64,000 nt of DNA from Chionoecetes opilio (GCA_016584305.1 JACEEZ010001224.1:26001-90000), one strand, 5' to 3'. Counted from the first letter of the stretch, positions 46,880 through 57,593 are shown. Notes: a model not told the origin generated them from the letters alone. A program made the numbers and translations.

Positions 46880-47800
46880 AAAAACCCCTGTCACCAAAAT
46901 TAAGGGGCATTTTGACCATCTACACCCCTTTTTTACCTTTTGTAGGCCCCCCCTTGGGATGTACTCACAGTCCTGGGGTTTTCCCCCCTGCCACCACCCA
47001 CATTAAGTGGGAAAAAAAAAAATTTATTGAAAAAAATAAAAAATTTAAAAAAATATTAAGGGCGGTTGGAAACAGAAGATAAAGCGTTAAAAAATATTTC
47101 TAATTATAATATATTTAAAATCTTTTCTGTCCCATTTTGTAATTATTATAATTCAAGTTTCTTAATATTAAGTCTTCCTCCTCCAGCGAAACGCACGCAA
47201 AAAAGCTCAAATCTTATCCTAATATAGTTTACTATCTTTGGTAACTTCAGTCGCACTGTTACCCCCTTACGATACGCATATGTAATGCTCAAACGTTATC
47301 CCAATATATGGGGATCTAGTCTATCACTTCCAACTGTTTTTCCCCACTTTTTTTTATTTCCTTTTTTTTCTCCTTTCCCACACGGGGTGGCTGTGACATT
47401 TGTGGGTTTCCCCCTCTGCTAATTTTTGAGCGTTGGGGCCCCCGGGCCCCCAAACAGCATCCCCCTTGGCCCCCAAGTATGCATTTATTTGTCTTGGTCA
47501 AAAAAAAAATCACCCGAAGTCATGTTTACATCTCTTTAACAAAAAATTTTACAAAAATCTTTTCCAAAAGGGGGAGAATATCACCTCCCCCCAGGCGCTT
47601 TCTCAACGAACGTTGAGCTGCTTCTAAAATTTTTCTAACCCAGAAACCCCCCTTTTCCCCTCGTTTCGCTACGTTTAATTTTACTGGTTTAAAATATAAA
47701 CCTAACCAGTGATTTGGAAAGAGGCGTGGGGGAAAAAACCCCGTTACTTATTGATACTTATGTGTTATTTCATCTCTTCCCCTATTAATGAAATTTTCTC
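46880..47800 (-). repeat. Second copy of the 39990-40870 block
   Basis: Collinear with 39990-40870; see the landmarks there, for example ctcctccagcgaaacgc and cctaaccagtgatttgg. It is followed at 47840 by the LINE-A endonuclease N-terminus, which ties the block to LINE-A. Confidence 0.6.
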
Positions 47801-48200
47801 CGCGTTACATTAGCACCATTACACCACCTCCCTTTTTCTGATTTCTGTTTCGCCTCCATACATTATATTGACCCTCCCCAACTGGCACATCCTCAAAATC
47901 ACTCAGCTTCGTTTCTACTAAACCCAATATGTCCTGGTTTCTTGGCTCTCAGGTAATCTTTTACTTCTGTTAATGTTGACACTAGCCCATTTATTATTTG
48001 TGTACGATACCTGCCATCCTTTTTTCATTTTCCTTTGAACTGTCTTCTCCTATTCTTTCTCTTTTAGATACCACTTCTTCAGTTTTTGGTTCCAAAACTC
48101 TCCAATAGAATTTCGTTTTTTCCTCTTCCGTTCTCAGTTCGTTTTTTTCTTTGGCTTCTTTAAACAGTACATTCAAACTGGCTCTTTCTTCCTCATTCAT
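47800..48200 (-). pseudogene. LINE-A endonuclease N-terminus and upstream frame
   Basis: On the minus strand, about 47960 down to 47840 encodes DILGLVETKLSDFEDVPVG and QYNVWRRNRNQKK. The ETKL segment contains the metal-binding Glu of APE-type endonucleases. Upstream (48200-47994) a 68-codon E/K-rich frame (MNEEERASLNVLFKEAKEKN...) may be the end of a preceding ORF or linker. The copy is interrupted downstream and decayed. Confidence 0.65.
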
Positions 48201-48477
48201 ATCTTTTCTTATCCTATTTTCTTATATCCTTCTGTCTTTGCCAGTTTCCATGCCTTAGACAATATATCTAGTGCTGTATTTTGTGACCTAACTTAACTTT
48301 TAAGGGCAGGCCCTCCCTCCTCATATTTGCTAACCTATGTATCTCTTCTATTTCTTCTTCTATCACCATATTTTTCTTCTACTATTTTAAAATTTTCTTT
48401 TGCCACTTTCTTTTCTTCCTCTTCCTTATGTTTTTCTTGGGCAGCACTTTTTCCTTAAAAACCAAAATTTATGATAC

Positions 48478-48784
48478 TTTCTGTGTGTATTCATCTAGTT
48501 GTATTCATCTAGTTGTTTTTTTACAGGGCCAGAGCAACGCTCGTATGGCCCCGTCTCCATATCAATATTTATTTTTTTTCATTCATCTTTTTAGTGTTGG
48601 CCGAAGCCACCACCCCGGGGGGGGGGTCACAACCCCCGGCTGACACCCGGTACCCTTCACTGCTGGGTGGACAGGGGCTGGGGTTTTTAAGGAAACAACC
48701 CATATTTTTTCCGCTCCGCCCGGGGATCGAACCCGGGACTTCTCGGTTGTGAACCGAGCGTGCTAACCACTACACTACGGAGTA
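48478..48784 (-). mobile_element. tRNA-Val-headed SINE with LINE-A-like tail
   Basis: On the minus strand: a tRNA-like head (48784-48712), a unique body with gggtgttagccggg-type sequence (48711-48590, shared with the fragment at 4575-4690), and a 3' tail ending in repeats of the complement of attcatctagttgt (48478-48520). The last part, gagacggggccatacgagcg, parallels the LINE-A 3' end gagacgggacagtacgagc, followed by the same type of terminal repeat. The SINE is about 305 bp and probably mobilised by LINE-A machinery (inference). Confidence 0.8.
48712..48784 (-). tRNA. tRNA-Val(CAC)-derived SINE head
   Basis: Minus-strand cloverleaf: D arm with gtgtagtggttagcac (A box), anticodon stem ctcgg/ccgag around the loop ttcacaa (anticodon CAC), and T arm gtcccgggttcgatccccgg (B box). 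The acceptor stem pairs in five of seven positions with a mismatch at the end. This is a SINE promoter rather than a functional tRNA gene: it lacks a perfect acceptor and runs straight into the SINE body. Confidence 0.75.
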
Positions 48785-48799
48785 CCAACGGATTTATTC

Positions 48800-48976
48800 C
48801 AACCTTGGTCGAATCAAAGATGTTATAAATTTCTTAAATCATCTCTTCTCCAGATATTTGAATGCCATTCTTATATTCCTCAGCACTGATATGTATCTCC
48901 TGTGATCTTGTTTGTATGCTTTCTCAGGTGACAAATTGTCCGAAATCCATACTCTCGTATCCGACAAAATCTGAAA
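48800..48976 (-). mobile_element. LINE-A fragment (short)
   Basis: The segment from tattccaaccttggtcgaatc to atccatagtgtgtg matches 49927-50118 and 50664-50820. It sits next to the SINE head and is followed by a GT run and the 3' end of the next LINE-A copy. Confidence 0.75.
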
Positions 48977-49428
48977 TCCATAGTGTGTGTGTGTGTGTGT
49001 TTTTTTACCTATTGTAACATACAGGAAAAGAGTACGCTCGGAAAGCTCGTACTGTCCCGCTCCAATCTACTATTATCCGTTTGCCTTTGAAGTCCTGATA
49101 CTTCTTGCTTAATCACTTTTGCTCAAGGTTGTTGCGGCTTCTATGCTTCTATACGGAAGCTGTTTTTTTTTTATGTCCCTCTTGCATGTTGTCCTTTTCA
49201 TTTCTTCTCATGACCTCTTGTACTTCTATCGTCCCACACAAACAGATCTTCTCTATCAATTTTTTCCAGACCCATTGATGCTCAAATCCACTGCTATAAA
49301 TCTTCCCTTTCTCTTCTTTCTAAAGAGTTGGGAGTTTTAGTCTTAAAAAGTTTTTCCTTATATGGTAAATCTCTCAGGCTTGGAGCCATTTTTGTGGCTG
49401 CTCTTTGTATTCCTAAATCTTCCTTATA

Positions 49429-49529
49429 CAGGAGAACCTCGTTTATCCGGCACCCACGGGGGGAGCGCATCCGGATAACTCATTTTGCCGTTGTTTTGAG
49501 AGTTACTCTTAGGGAATCCCCCAAAAATC

Positions 49530-49565
<36 letters not shown>

Positions 49566-49889
49566 CCCCATCAAAAGGGAAACCCGGGCCAAAGGGCACA
49601 AAAAAAATGGGTAACACAAAGCCCGCTTAGTTGCCAGTCCCTATAAAAAAGACTAAGAGAATAAAAAAAAAAAGTGGGTGAGCCAATTTAGTTGGGGAGG
49701 TGTCTTGTTACTCTTCTTTTGAAAGATGTAAGTCAAGGAAAGTGGACAATAAAACAGGAAGAGAGTTCCAGAGTTTTATCAGTAGGAAAAAAAAAAAAAA
49801 AAAAAAAAAAAAAAAGCAAAGCCTGGTCGTTAGTGCCGTTGTTTTGAGGCTGCCGTTGTTTTGAATGCCGGTTAAACGAGGTTCTCCTG
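49429..49889. mobile_element. 461-bp MITE with TA duplication inserted in LINE-A
   Basis: The ends caggagaacctcgtttatcc and its near complement ggttaaacgaggttctcctg are flanked by TA (49427-49428 and 49890-49891). Uninterrupted LINE-A copies at about 50630-50650 and 37795-37815 show the empty site with a single TA (ccttatatccttc). The ends and the TA duplication are of the pogo/Tc1-mariner type. The inside carries a piece of LINE-B. Confidence 0.88.
49533..49815 (-). mobile_element. LINE-B 3' end nested in the MITE
   Basis: 49566-49785, read on the minus strand, matches the 3' end of LINE-B (57360-57590), including gttccagagtttt, agtaacaagaca, aattggctcacc and ctaagcgggctttgtg complements. 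A T run (49533-49565) is the poly(A) tail of the minus-strand copy. An A run lies on the other side. It therefore inserted after the MITE or travels within it. Confidence 0.8.
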
Positions 49890-50115
49890 TATCCTTCTTT
49901 TTAGTGGTAAACCAAATCACTGCCGCATATTCCAACCTTGGTCGAATCAAAGATGTTATCAATTTTCTTAATCATCTCTTCATCCAGATATTTGAATGCC
50001 ATTCTTATATTCCTCAGCAACTGATATGTATTTTCCTGTGATCTTGTTTATATGCTTCTCAGGTGAAAAATTGTCCGTAACCCAAACTCCCGTATCCGAC
50101 ATAATCCGTAATCCA

Positions 50116-50117
<2 letters not shown>

Positions 50118-50148
<31 letters not shown>

Positions 50149-50187
50149 GTGTGTTGGTGTGTGTGTTGTGTGTGTGTGTGTGGTGTG
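50118..50187. repeat. GT microsatellite
   Basis: (GT)n with two short interruptions, lying between two LINE-A copies. Confidence 0.95.
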
Positions 50188-50189
50188 TA

Positions 50190-52190
50190 TTTACCTAGTT
50201 GTATTTCCCTTTATTTTGTAACATACGGGGAAAAGAGCTATGCTCGTACTGTCCCCGTCTCCAAATCTACTATTATCCAGCTTGCCTTTGAAGTCCTGAA
50301 TACTTCTTGCATTAATCACTTTTGCATAAAGGGTTTTGTTCCAGGTTTCTATGCTTCTATACGGGAAGCTGTATTTTTTTATATCCCTCTTGCATGTTGT
50401 CCTTTTCAATTTCTTCTCATGGCCTCTTGCACTTCTATCGTCCCACAAAAACAGATCTTCTCTATCAATTTTTTCCAGACCCTTGATGCTCTATACACTG
50501 CTATAAAATCTCCCCTTTCCTCTTCTTTTCTCAAGAGTTGGGAGTTTAGTCTTGAAAGTCTTTCCTTATATGGAAAATCTCTCGGCTTGGAGCCATTTTT
50601 GTGGCTGCTTTTTGTATTCTCTCAATCTTCCTTATATCCTTCTTTTTATGTGGTGACCAAATCACTGCCGCTATTCCAACCTTGGTCGAATCAAGATGTT
50701 ATCAATTTCTTAATCCTCTCTTCATCCAGATATTGAATGCCATTCTTAATATTCCTCAGCAACTGATATGTATCTCCTGTGATCTTGTTTATATGCTTCT
50801 CTGGTGACAATTGTCCGTAATCCATACCCCAGATCATTTTCGACCTCTGTTTTTGATTATCCATTATTTCCCATCGAAAAACTTTCCTCTCTGCCCTCTT
50901 TTTTGCTACTGCCCACTTCCATCACTTTACACTTTTTAGCATTAACTCCATTTCCCATAGTTGACCCATCTGAAAATCTTATCTAGCCCTTTTTTGTAAA
51001 TCCTCACGTCCTCTTTATTTTCCCTCCTTTTCTTAGTAATTTAGCATCATCAGCGAATAAACTCATATAACTTTTTTACTCCTTCTGTCATATCATTTAC
51101 ATAGACCAAGAACTCACTGGGCCAATACTGATCCTTGAGGAACTCCACTTATCACACTGCACCATTCTGACTTCTGTCTTTTATTACTTTTTCTCATCTC
51201 TCTTTTGCTCAAAAAATCTTCCATCCACTTCAGCAAACCATCCTTAAATCCTACATTTTTTCTAAGCTTCCAGAGCAGTCTCTTATGAGGTACCTTGTCA
51301 AATGCCTTCTTTAGGTCCAAGTATATGCAATCGACCCACCCCCCCCCTCTTTCCTGTGTCACATCGATCACCTCTCGAGAAAAAGCTTAATAATTCGTTG
51401 TACATGACATTCCTCTCTAAATCCAAACTGGCCACCTGTGAGTGTGTTTTTGTCTTCCAAATATTTAAACCATCTGTCCTTCACAATTTTTTCACACATT
51501 TTTGCCACTACACTTGTTAATGATACTGGCCTGTAATTTAGTGGTTCTTCTTTGTCTCCTCCTTTGTAAATTGGCACAATATTTGCTCTTTTTTCCCAAT
51601 CAAGCGGGACTGCTCTCTTTGATGAACTCTCAATTACACATATGTAACTTTCCCGCTAATTGGTTACTGCCTCTTTCATTATCCAGTTCGACACCCATCT
51701 GGACCCGGGGCTTTTTTCACATCTGACTTTCCATTGCCTTTTTACTTCTATTACGTCTACTTTTATGTCTTCCTTTATTTTTCTTTTGCTATTTAAAATT
51801 TTTTTGTTTTAAATTAACTTTCTCTTGTAATACAGTCTGTAAGCACTTATTCATCACCTCAGCCTGTTGTAATGCTCTTCATACACTATGCCTTCTACCT
51901 TCAGTTTATCTATTCCTTCCTTGTTCTTCATTTTTCCATTAATATATATCTGAAAAGTTTCAGTTCGTTCTTACATTTTTCTATTATATTTCTCTCATAG
52001 TTACTTTCTTTTTCTCTTCGGATTCTTACAAATTTATTTCTAGTTGTTTTGTACTTCTCCCAAAGCTTGATACCTCCTTTTTCCTCCACTATTCCATGTT
52101 TTTTCTCTTTCTAGTCTTGCTAATTCACATTTTCTGTTAAACCATTCATTTTTTTTCTTTTCACTGATAACTATCCTTGGAACATACTAT
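50190..52190 (-). pseudogene. LINE-A copy with reverse transcriptase, degraded
   Basis: Minus-strand non-LTR reverse transcriptase, about 2 kb. From the N-terminal side: MPIYKGGDKEEPLNYRPVSL and GGQFGFRE (51577-51368), IYLDLKKAFDKVPHKRLLW with the first catalytic Asp (about 51290-51340), and SGVPQGSVLAQ (51114-51140). The YADD-type motif and the region after it are scattered by indels down to the 3' end at 50190. The family looks CR1/Jockey-like. The endonuclease is not visible; the copy ends at a GT run (52218-52290) and is 5'-truncated. Confidence 0.85.
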
Positions 52191-52217
52191 TTAAATTTCC
52201 CTTTGGTGTAAAATTTT

Positions 52218-52243
52218 TGTGTGTGGTGTGTGTGTGTGTGGTG

Positions 52244-52288
<45 letters not shown>

Positions 52289-52290
52289 GT
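52218..52290. repeat. GT microsatellite
   Basis: (GT)n with interruptions, bordering the 5'-truncated end of the LINE-A copy. Confidence 0.95.
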
Positions 52291-52403
52291 TTTGTGGTGT
52301 GTATAACATGTACCTACCCTTGGCAGGAGGGAGGAGAGTTTGACTGGTTTTCTGGTGCCTATGACCATCGTGAGTTCTTAGTCCACTCCTGCATTGTGTC
52401 CAG

Positions 52404-52663
52404 TTGAGTCCCGTGGTCGATCTGAGGGAGGGGGGGGTGGTGTCAAATGGCTGCAGCATGGGCGATGGAAAACCAAGGCGATGGCTGATCAAGATATACC
52501 TGGTGCTAGTCCACAGCCCATACCTGATACACCTGCTGGACTTGATATACGCTTTGGGCTGGAGCTGCCTTGCCGCACTCAGACACGTACTGGACGCTGC
52601 CCGCCACCTCCGCATCAACATTGGCGACCACCCCGTACTGAAGGTGCTGCAGGATATTGAAAT
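52404..52663 (+). CDS. Candidate coding exon, unrecognised protein
   Basis: Between an acceptor (tgtgtccag) and a donor (gaaat|gtgagg) one frame is open for 86 codons. It has G/C-biased third positions quite unlike its AT-rich surroundings. It includes an in-frame ATG at 52458 giving MGDGKPRRWLIKIYL, then LVHSPYLIHLLDLIYALGW and a helical tail ending VLKVLQDIE. The hydrophobic stretch could be a membrane segment. The exon ends in phase 2. No family is recognised. Alternative frames are also open but look less protein-like. Confidence 0.55.
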
Positions 52664-52849
52664 GTGAGGGACTAAGTAATTATTTTTTTTCATATGTTTG
52701 AGCATGTAGCATATTTTTTAATCCCCCCCTTCTCACACAACACACACAGTAGACGCCCATGAATCATTTTCTGTCCAGGGGTGTGGGGAGGCATGTGGGG
52801 CAGGAGACCACACACACATACACCAGGCTAATGACTACCACCCTTGCAG

Positions 52850-53001
52850 CAGTGTTCCGCGATATATTGGCTTCCGACCCGCCTCCCTTGCACTTGGGGA
52901 TTGGCGAGGAGTCCCTTGCAAACCTAGAGGCAACGGACAGAAAAAGAACGTGCAAGAAAGCGTGTAAGGGGGCATGCAAGAGGAGGATTAGGAAGTTGAA
53001 G
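52850..53001 (+). CDS. Possible exon downstream, unrecognised
   Basis: Acceptor cacccttgcag at 52849 and a weak donor (gaag|gtattg). The frame in use reads VFRDILASDPPPLHLGIGEE, then SLANLEATDRKRTCKKACKG with a basic Cys-rich end. Its phase does not fit directly to the exon ending at 52663, so either an exon is missing between them or this is not an exon. The frame continues open to 53229, which weakens the splice-site argument. Confidence 0.3.
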
Positions 53002-53666
53002 GTATTGTGTGCTGTGAGGGAGTGTTTGGGAAGATGGTCATGTGTGTGTGTGGCAGGGGTGCAGGCACAGAGGGGCAAAAACAAGGCTGAGAAACTTTGT
53101 GAGAAAGAGAAAGGAGAAACCCAGATAAGTTTGTATATTAGATTTAGTTTAAACGTTATTTTTTGTGCAGTTATCGATTTGTGTTTCATGGTATTCATAG
53201 AATCTTCTATGCCATTAACCTTTGTTTAGTCCATGTGCTTTGATGTGTGCTGCAATTCCCCATCATTCTCAAGCTTTACCACACAAATATTTTTAAAGTA
53301 TATACAGATTAGTGTTTTCCTCTTTTTCAAACGACAAGAGAAAAGTAAATCATTGTAAAAGGGTTTAAAAAGTTGAATAGTGAAAAAAAAATTAAATTTT
53401 CATCTATTCAAAATTTAGCAACTAGAGTATTCTTTTTTATTTATTTATTCATTTCTCTTTCGTGTGTCCTTGTGTATTGATATTAAGTTGTTGTTTTTTT
53501 ATGCAGAAAGAACTTAATCTTACATGTATATTCATAGCTGTGTGTGTTTTGGCGCCACTTCACATTTGGTAGAAGGTCCTGACATGAACATTACCATTAT
53601 ACAATTCTGACAGCTATCTGGCCTTACCTGACCTTCGTGTCTCCCGCGCGCCCTCATCCCTGCCAG

Positions 53667-53737
53667 AAAAGCAAGGTCAAGATCACCATCCTCATTCAAG
53701 CTTCAGTTAAGTGTGTGGAAAGTCTTTTACAAGAATG
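53667..53737 (+). CDS. Possible small exon, unrecognised
   Basis: A 71-base segment between a good acceptor (atccctgccag) and a strong donor (aatg|gtaagtg). Two frames are open: one (KARSRSPSSFKLQLS...) fits the phase-2 end at 52663, the other (KSKVKITILIQASVKC...) needs a phase-0 junction. Strong splice sites are the main evidence. Confidence 0.4.
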
Positions 53738-54941
53738 GTAAGTGTTTATTTTTGCCTTGTGGTGGAGGGCTGTGGTTTGGGGGTGGTGTTTATGCCTGGT
53801 TTGTTTGTAGCTGTAGTTACTTGTATTACTGTTTTGCACAATAATCTTTGGTTGTCAATGTATTACTTGTTCTGCACCATTGAAGGAGTTATGATACAGT
53901 ACTTCATGAGCTGTGGTTTAATCTATTATTCATGTTTTAAAGGAATTTACTGCAGGTGTTTTTTTCTCATGAATGATCTTAGTTGATTTTTTTTTTTTTT
54001 TTTTAAAGGAATGCTTATTTTGAATTATTGATTATTATTGTATTTATTTTGTACATTAATGATATCGTATGCCTTGAAGCCCATTTAATTCCATTTACTC
54101 AGGGAAATTCCATTCTGGGCCACAGAATTAAAGGTACAACTTGCACTTCATTTAGAATTTTGGCAACATTTTATGTTTTAAAAAAGGGAAATTCCCGGGA
54201 GGTGTTTTTCTCTTAAAATTTTCTGATTTGATTTCATTATTTCTTTTGAAGATTCTTATCTATCAAAATTCAAAATTTTCTGTATTCAATGTAATTGTAA
54301 TATTTTGTGCTTAACTTATTTAGTTTTACAAGCATATTCAATTGTTTGCATGAACAATATTGTAAGCCTTGAGGGGGATTAAGAGATTGGTGCTTAGTTC
54401 TAATAGAATTAATATTCTTGATAAAATTTTCAACCCTCGCTGTCGGGTGAAGTGTGACAATCATATGGAAGTTTTTGCTTGTGTGACAAAATTTTAAGTA
54501 ACCTGGATGCTACAGTGTGTTATATTATCACCACTCTTTCCCCCCACCACACACGCCCATCACCACTCACTGACAGGCACACAATCCCCCCCCCCTCATT
54601 TCTATGCAAATCCGCACAACCACTTGACCAGTGAGGGTTAGTTGTCGTTAAGGCCTTAAAATACCACCTTTTGCTCAAGCTCATTGCATTTGTCTATCTG
54701 AAATTCCTTAGCATGTGGTTTGTCTTGATAACCGGTATTGAATGTCTGGTATAAGGTTGTGTTATCAGTTACGGTTCACTACATATCACTTCTTCCTTTT
54801 TGTCACTTTAAGCGATGCATGTCTGTCTATCTGTATGTAGGAAGTTTGAGCAATCACTTGTCTTGATGGAAATTGTTGAGTCTCACTCAGGGTTAGAATA
54901 TAGTGTCGTTCTGGGAAGTCATTTAGAATAAAATACAGCAT
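53738..54941. other. No gene seen
   Basis: AT-rich, intron-like sequence with T runs near 53988-54004. Open frames are short and lack coding bias. A purine/pyrimidine-rich patch lies near 54540-54600. Confidence 0.4.
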
Positions 54942-55151
54942 TCATCTTATGTAGTCTTTATTACGGCATAGTAGAGTGGTGATGGCAGTACCTAACACAA
55001 AGAACATGAAGCAGAAATGACGACAATTATCACAGCTTATTTCACCCTTATGCAGTGTAGTGACAACAGCAACAGTACCAACAGCAGAACGTATAGGGAA
55101 AAAAGGTTCTTGTATTGATTTACGCCTCCAACTCTTCTCCATGTGTTTGGG
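54942..55151 (-). CDS. Possible terminal exon on the minus strand, one membrane helix
   Basis: Minus-strand acceptor (tacgacacag) followed by an in-phase frame PKHMEKSWRRKSIQEPFFP to a stop after NKDYIR. It contains C-x2-C (SCDNCRHFC) and a hydrophobic stretch FCFMFFVLGTAITTLLC that could span a membrane. The gene is not recognised. The splice site, length and hydropathy are suggestive only. Confidence 0.35.
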   Translation of the reverse strand, partial: PKHMEKSWRRKSIQEPFFPIRSAVGTVAVVTTLHKGEISCDNCRHFCFMFFVLGTAITTLLCRNKDYIR

Positions 55152-55422
55152 CTGTGTCGTATGTCAGGTAATGTTTATCGATTGCTCCTCCATTCACTCC
55201 ATGTGTGGCTTCATCTATGCTGCCCTTTTATACTTCTCAAACTTCAGTCTTCCCCTTCAGGATGCCTTGAAAGTCTTTATCCATTGAGGAAAAGGTATGT
55301 ATCCTTGCCCTGCCCAAGATATGAACTGGAGGGAAATTTGTGAGAAGACAGGACAGGAGGGATGCCATTATTTTTTTCCCGCAGCGAACCAGGCACTGCA
55401 CTGCATCATAAGAGGTGTTCCC

Positions 55423-55502
55423 GGACGTCCCCATAAGACTACACCCGCTACTGACGAGCTGATGAGGCCTCATCAGTAGCAGGTGTAGACTTGGGAACGT
55501 CC
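55423..55502. repeat. 80-bp inverted repeat
   Basis: ggacgtcccc...tactga on the left is inverted as tcagtagc...gggaacgtcc on the right, centred on the gaggcctc block. It lies immediately before the recognisable start of LINE-B. Confidence 0.7.
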
Positions 55503-57593
55503 AAGAACGCTTATCCTAAAGCCCGTCAACCTTGGTTTAACTCTGCTTGTTCTCATGCTGTCCGGGATAGAGGGGGTGGCTCACAAACGGTACCGTAAGC
55601 ATCCATCTCCTGAAACTCATGCCCTTTATATTTCTGCCCGTAATCATGCCAAATCTTTACTTCAGCTTACTAAAAACTCTTTCATTCATAGAAAATATCA
55701 AAATCTTTCTGAATCAAATTCCTCTCGTGACTTCTGGCATTTAGCAAATAACATCTCTAACAATTTTTCTTCTTCATCTTTCCCTCCTATGCTTCACCCA
55801 GATGGCTCCACAGCTGTCTCATCTACTTCTAAAGCTGAACTCTTCGCTCAAACCTTTGCTAAAAATTCCACTCTGGTTGATGAAGGGCTTGCTCCTCCTT
55901 CTCCTCCACCCTCTGACTATATTATACCTGTCATTAAGATCCTTCGGAATGATGTTTTCTTTGCCCTTTCTGGCCTAGATCCTCAGAAGGCTTACGGTCC
56001 TGACGGAGTCCCTCCTATTGTTCTCAAGAATTGTGCATCTGTGCTTGCATCTTGCCTGGTCAAACTTTTCCGTCTTTGTCTATCTACTTCCACCTTTCCT
56101 TCTTGCTGGAAGTTTGCTCACATCCAACCTGTTCCTAAGAAGGGTGACCGTTCTAATCCTTCAAACTACCGTCCTATAGCTTTGACTTCCTGCCTTTGGT
56201 AAAGTTTTTGAATCTATACTTAATAAGAAGATTCTTAAGCATCTATCTGCTCACAATCTTCTATCTGATCGTCAGTACGGTTTCCGTAAAGGGCGATCTA
56301 CTAGCGATCTTCTAGCTTTCCTAACTGAATCATGTTCATCCTCCTTTAGGGGTTTCGGTGAAACTTTTGCTGTTGCCCTTGACATATCAAAAGCATTTGA
56401 TAAGAGTCTGGCATAAATCTTTAATTTCCAAACTACCCTCATTCAGTTTCTATCCTTCTCTCTGTACCTTCATCTTAAGTTTCCTTTCAAACCGTTCTAT
56501 TGCAGCTACTGTAGACGGACATTGTTCTCCTAAATCTATCAAAAGTGGTGTTCCCCAGGGTTCTGTCCTATCACCCACTCTCTTTCTATTATTCATTAAT
56601 GATCTTCTAAGTCTAACTCAAAGCCCTATCCACTCCTACGCTGATGATTCTACCCTGCATTTTTCAACGTCGTTTATTAGACGTCCAACTCAACAGGAAC
56701 TAAGTGATTCATGGAGAGATGCCACCGAGTGCCTAACTTCTGATCTTTCTATAATTTCTGATTGGAGCAAAGCAAACCTTGTTTTGTTCAATGCCTCAAA
56801 AACACAATTTCTTCACCTATCTACTCGACAAAACCTACCAGATAACTATCCCCTCTTCTTCAATGACACTCAACTGTCCCCTTCTTCTACAATGAACATT
56901 CTAGGACTATCCTTTACTAAAAATCTGAACTGGAAATCTCACATCTCATCTCTTGCTAAAACAGCTTCTAAGAAGTTAGGTGTCCTGTGGCATCTGCGTC
57001 ATTTTTTTTCTCCCTCCCAATTGCTTGCTCTCTACAGGGGCCTTATCCGCCCATGTATGGAGTATGTCTCACATGTTTGGGGAGGATCCACTCATACAGC
57101 TCTTCTAAACAGGGTTGAGTCAAAAGCTTTTCGTCTCATCAACTCCCCTCCTCTGACTGACTTGTCTTCAATCTTTAAATCACCGCCGCAATGTTGCTTC
57201 TCTTGCTCTCTTCTACCGTTATTTTCATGCTCACTGCTCTTCTGAACTTGCTAACTGCATGCCTCCCCCCCTCCCGCGGCCTTGCTGCACAAGACTTTCT
57301 ACTCATTCTCATCCCTATTCTGTCCACCTTCCTAATGCAAGAGTTAATCAGTATCTTTACTCTTTCATCCCTTTCACTGGTAAACTCTGGAACTCTTTTC
57401 CTGTTTCTATTTTTACACTTTCGTATGACTTAAATCTTTTCAAAAGAAGAGTAACAAGACACCGCCCGAACTAAATTGGCTCACCCCTCTTTTTTATTTT
57501 ATTCTCTTACTGTCTTCTTTATAGGGACTGGCAACTAAGCGGGCTTTGTGTTACCCATTTTTGTTGTGCCCTTGGCCAGTCCTTTGTGATGTA
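55503..57593 (+). pseudogene. LINE-B: non-LTR reverse transcriptase, 5'-truncated, three frameshifts
   Basis: Plus-strand LINE of the CR1/Jockey type. The first frame (55555-56202) has HKRYRKHPSPETHALYISAR, LDPQKAYGPDGVPPIVLKN and KKGDRSNPSNYRPIALTS. A second short frame (about 56203-56404) carries QYGFRKGRSTSDLLAFL and VALDISKAFDK, with the first catalytic Asp. The third (about 56405-57190) has IKSGVPQGSVLSPTLFLLFI and the active-site YADDST. The last (to 57474) has the C-terminal region ending FKRRVTRHRPN. Frame changes occur near 56200, 56404 and 57180. The endonuclease is missing. An A-rich tail lies at about 57590. A 3' piece of this same family is nested at 49566-49785. Confidence 0.9.

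Larger units (their letters stand above)
49005..50118 (-). mobile_element. LINE-A 3' copy, split by a MITE
   Basis: The 3' end at about 49005 (tttacctattgtaacatacagg), then the reverse transcriptase C-terminal region on the minus strand, including SLIRPRLEYAAVIWF around 49910-49960. The copy is interrupted by the TA-flanked element 49429-49889. It is cut at its 5' side by a GT run (50118-50187). Confidence 0.75.

Noticed and set aside
48712..48784. A functional tRNA-Val gene
   Set aside because: Mismatched acceptor stem and direct continuation into a SINE body with a LINE-like tail.
52171..52705. 172-codon minus-strand frame over 52187-52705
   Set aside because: Antisense of the better-supported plus-strand exon and a GT microsatellite (His/Thr run).
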